A stretch of 6,386 nucleotides of DNA from Burkholderiales bacterium (GTDB lineage: Bacteria; Pseudomonadota; Gammaproteobacteria; Burkholderiales; UBA11063), in contig JAJFBO010000161.1 in assembly GCA_020697025.1 (NCBI GenBank), positions 1 to 6,386 of the forward strand, written 5' to 3'. Position 1 is the first letter of the stretch. Every line of letters starts with the position of its first letter. Below are positions 5,530-6,386 of the stretch, in pieces. Made by a program: the position numbers and the translations under genes. The notes beneath the pieces are model-generated. The model saw only the letters and a list, made by a program, of their open reading frames with translations. It made no database searches and was not told the DNA's origin.

Positions 5530-6105
5530 TTAACAAGACAAATTATTATTAAGTTTTTTAACTATAACAAACATTGTAACATTTGGTTTTACATCTTGAA
5601 GATTACTTGCAATTACTTGTAAATTATAAGCTGTCGCAGCACGAGCTGAACCAATTACTGCACAATTTATAGGTATAACCCCGCTTGCTAGATCACGTGC
5701 AGCTTTTGCTGTGTCTCCCCAATTGATAATACGTACATTACTAAGTTCTGCTAAAAATTTCTTACATTGATTAAATGCAGGGGTATACGAATAAATTGCT
5801 GAAATTTCATTTAATGGCATAAACTTACTTGCCAACAAACACTGGGATACATCTAAATGCTCTTCATCAATTACATCAAATAAATAACGCCCCATTGCTT
5901 CAAAGGCCGGGCGGACTAAACCACTATTATTATTTACTACAGGAAACACGCCAATATCAATCTGGCCTTTTGCAAGTGCAGCTAACACACCCTGCATATC
6001 AATTAGATAAAATAGCTCATAATCACTTATACCAGATCTTTTAGCATAATTAATTCCAGCTTCCTCGGAAAATGACCCCATGTCCCCTGATACACCTATC
6101 TTCAT
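5530..6105 (-). CDS. Divergent prephenate dehydratase-like protein, no ACT domain
   Basis: A 191-residue protein that aligns along its whole length with the dehydratase domain of the E. coli P-protein, which turns prephenate into phenylpyruvate. Matching landmarks: KIGVSGDMGSFSEEA (2-16), GQIDIGVFPVVNNNSG (47-62), IYSYTPAFNQCKKFL (104-118), T132, AVIGSARAATAYNLQV (149-164) and NVTMFVIVKK (175-184). Kept are N58 (=N160), Q113 (=Q215) and T177 (=T278). Changed are V57 for Glu159, the PxG turn to DMG, HPQ after S106 to YTP, and M178 for the Arg of the TRF motif. No C-terminal ACT domain follows, so Phe feedback through that domain is absent. The ATG overlaps the DAHP synthase stop (ATGA), indicating coupled translation. 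It could be a working dehydratase, a different prephenate-acting enzyme, or a non-catalytic partner; family is fairly sure, activity is not. Confidence 0.75.
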   Translation of the reverse strand: MKIGVSGDMGSFSEEAGINYAKRSGISDYELFYLIDMQGVLAALAKGQIDIGVFPVVNNNSGLVRPAFEAMGRYLFDVIDEEHLDVSQCLLASKFMPLNEISAIYSYTPAFNQCKKFLAELSNVRIINWGDTAKAARDLASGVIPINCAVIGSARAATAYNLQVIASNLQDVKPNVTMFVIVKKLNNNLSC

Positions 6106-6386
6106 GGTTCAACCCGTTTAGCTAAATCTAGCAATAGTTGCTCGGTACTCTCCCAATCCAGACAAGGATCAGTGATAGATAGCCCTTCTAAATCAACAGG
6201 ACATGCAGTTTCTGCATTTTGATTCCCTGGCTTAATAAAACTCTCAATCATAAAACCTTTAATCAGTGGTTTTAATTCAGGACTCTTCTCAAGGCTATCT
6301 AATACTTTAAAAATAATTTGTGGTTGTAATTTGTAATCTTTTTTTCCATTTATTAAGCAATTATCATGACTGGCATCAATAATAAT
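6102..6386 (-). CDS. 3-deoxy-7-phosphoheptulonate (DAHP) synthase, C-terminal part
   Basis: The last 94 codons of a type I (AroFGH-like) DAHP synthase, whose 5' end lies beyond the right edge. The enzyme joins PEP and erythrose-4-phosphate, the first shikimate step. Visible landmarks, numbered from the window edge: DASHDN (4-9), IESFIKPGNQ (47-56) and SITDPCLDWE (70-79). H7, E48 and D73 match three of the four metal ligands of E. coli AroG (H268, E302, D326); the Cys ligand would lie off the window. The isozyme, and so which amino acid inhibits it, cannot be decided because the N-terminal regulatory region is missing. The TGA at 6102-6104 overlaps the ATG of the dehydratase-like gene, so this is the upstream gene of the aromatic cluster. 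Confidence 0.95.
   Translation of the reverse strand: MIIDASHDNCLINGKKDYKLQPQIIFKVLDSLEKSPELKPLIKGFMIESFIKPGNQNAETACPVDLEGLSITDPCLDWESTEQLLLDLAKRVEP

Noticed and set aside
5165..6105. A pheA fusion broken by a frameshift
   Set aside because: The domain order is reversed relative to the fusion, both frames are intact with their own starts and stops, and stops precede the mutase ATG in its own frame.
5530..6105. The dehydratase-like gene as a pseudogene
   Set aside because: The frame is intact, the start is coupled to the gene before it, and conserved positions are spread over the full length. Substitutions are confined to particular motif positions, which looks like divergence and not decay.

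Overview
The window is AT-rich bacterial DNA, dense in genes, with nearly everything on the minus strand. Two tRNA genes with encoded CCA, an E. coli-like AroA, a 361-residue AroC, an AroFGH-type DAHP synthase and a secreted chalcone-isomerase-like protein together suggest a low-GC beta- or gammaproteobacterium. This placement is inference; no single gene fixes it.

Right half (about 6386 down to 2776, minus strand): a compact aromatic amino acid gene cluster. In transcription order it holds the C-terminal end of a DAHP synthase (runs off the window), a small divergent prephenate-dehydratase-like protein without an ACT domain, a free-standing AroQ-type chorismate mutase, chorismate synthase (aroC) and EPSP synthase (aroA). 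Most junctions are tight: a 4-bp ATGA overlap, a 12-bp gap and an 8-bp overlap. The exception is a 92-bp gap before the mutase. The cluster covers entry to the shikimate pathway, its last two steps, and the first one or two steps from chorismate towards phenylalanine or tyrosine. The middle shikimate steps are not here.

Middle (2775 to 2308): a promoter-like element with a perfect TTGACA, then tRNA-Pro(UGG) and tRNA-Arg(UCU), then a 179-bp AT-rich spacer with an imperfect inverted repeat and several TATAAT hexamers.

Left part (2307 to 1): a secreted chalcone-isomerase-fold protein and a sugar-porter-type MFS transporter, 7 bp apart on the minus strand. The transporter converges on the truncated 3' end of an unrecognised plus-strand gene. 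The two stop codons share a perfect 12-bp palindrome, so both proteins end in Leu-Phe-Lys.

I see no mobile element, CRISPR array or defence system. The item most worth following up is the dehydratase-like protein: it keeps the family fold pattern, but hallmark residues are replaced, and it lies in the opposite order to the usual mutase-dehydratase fusion. Second is the Phe at the E. coli Pro101 position of AroA.
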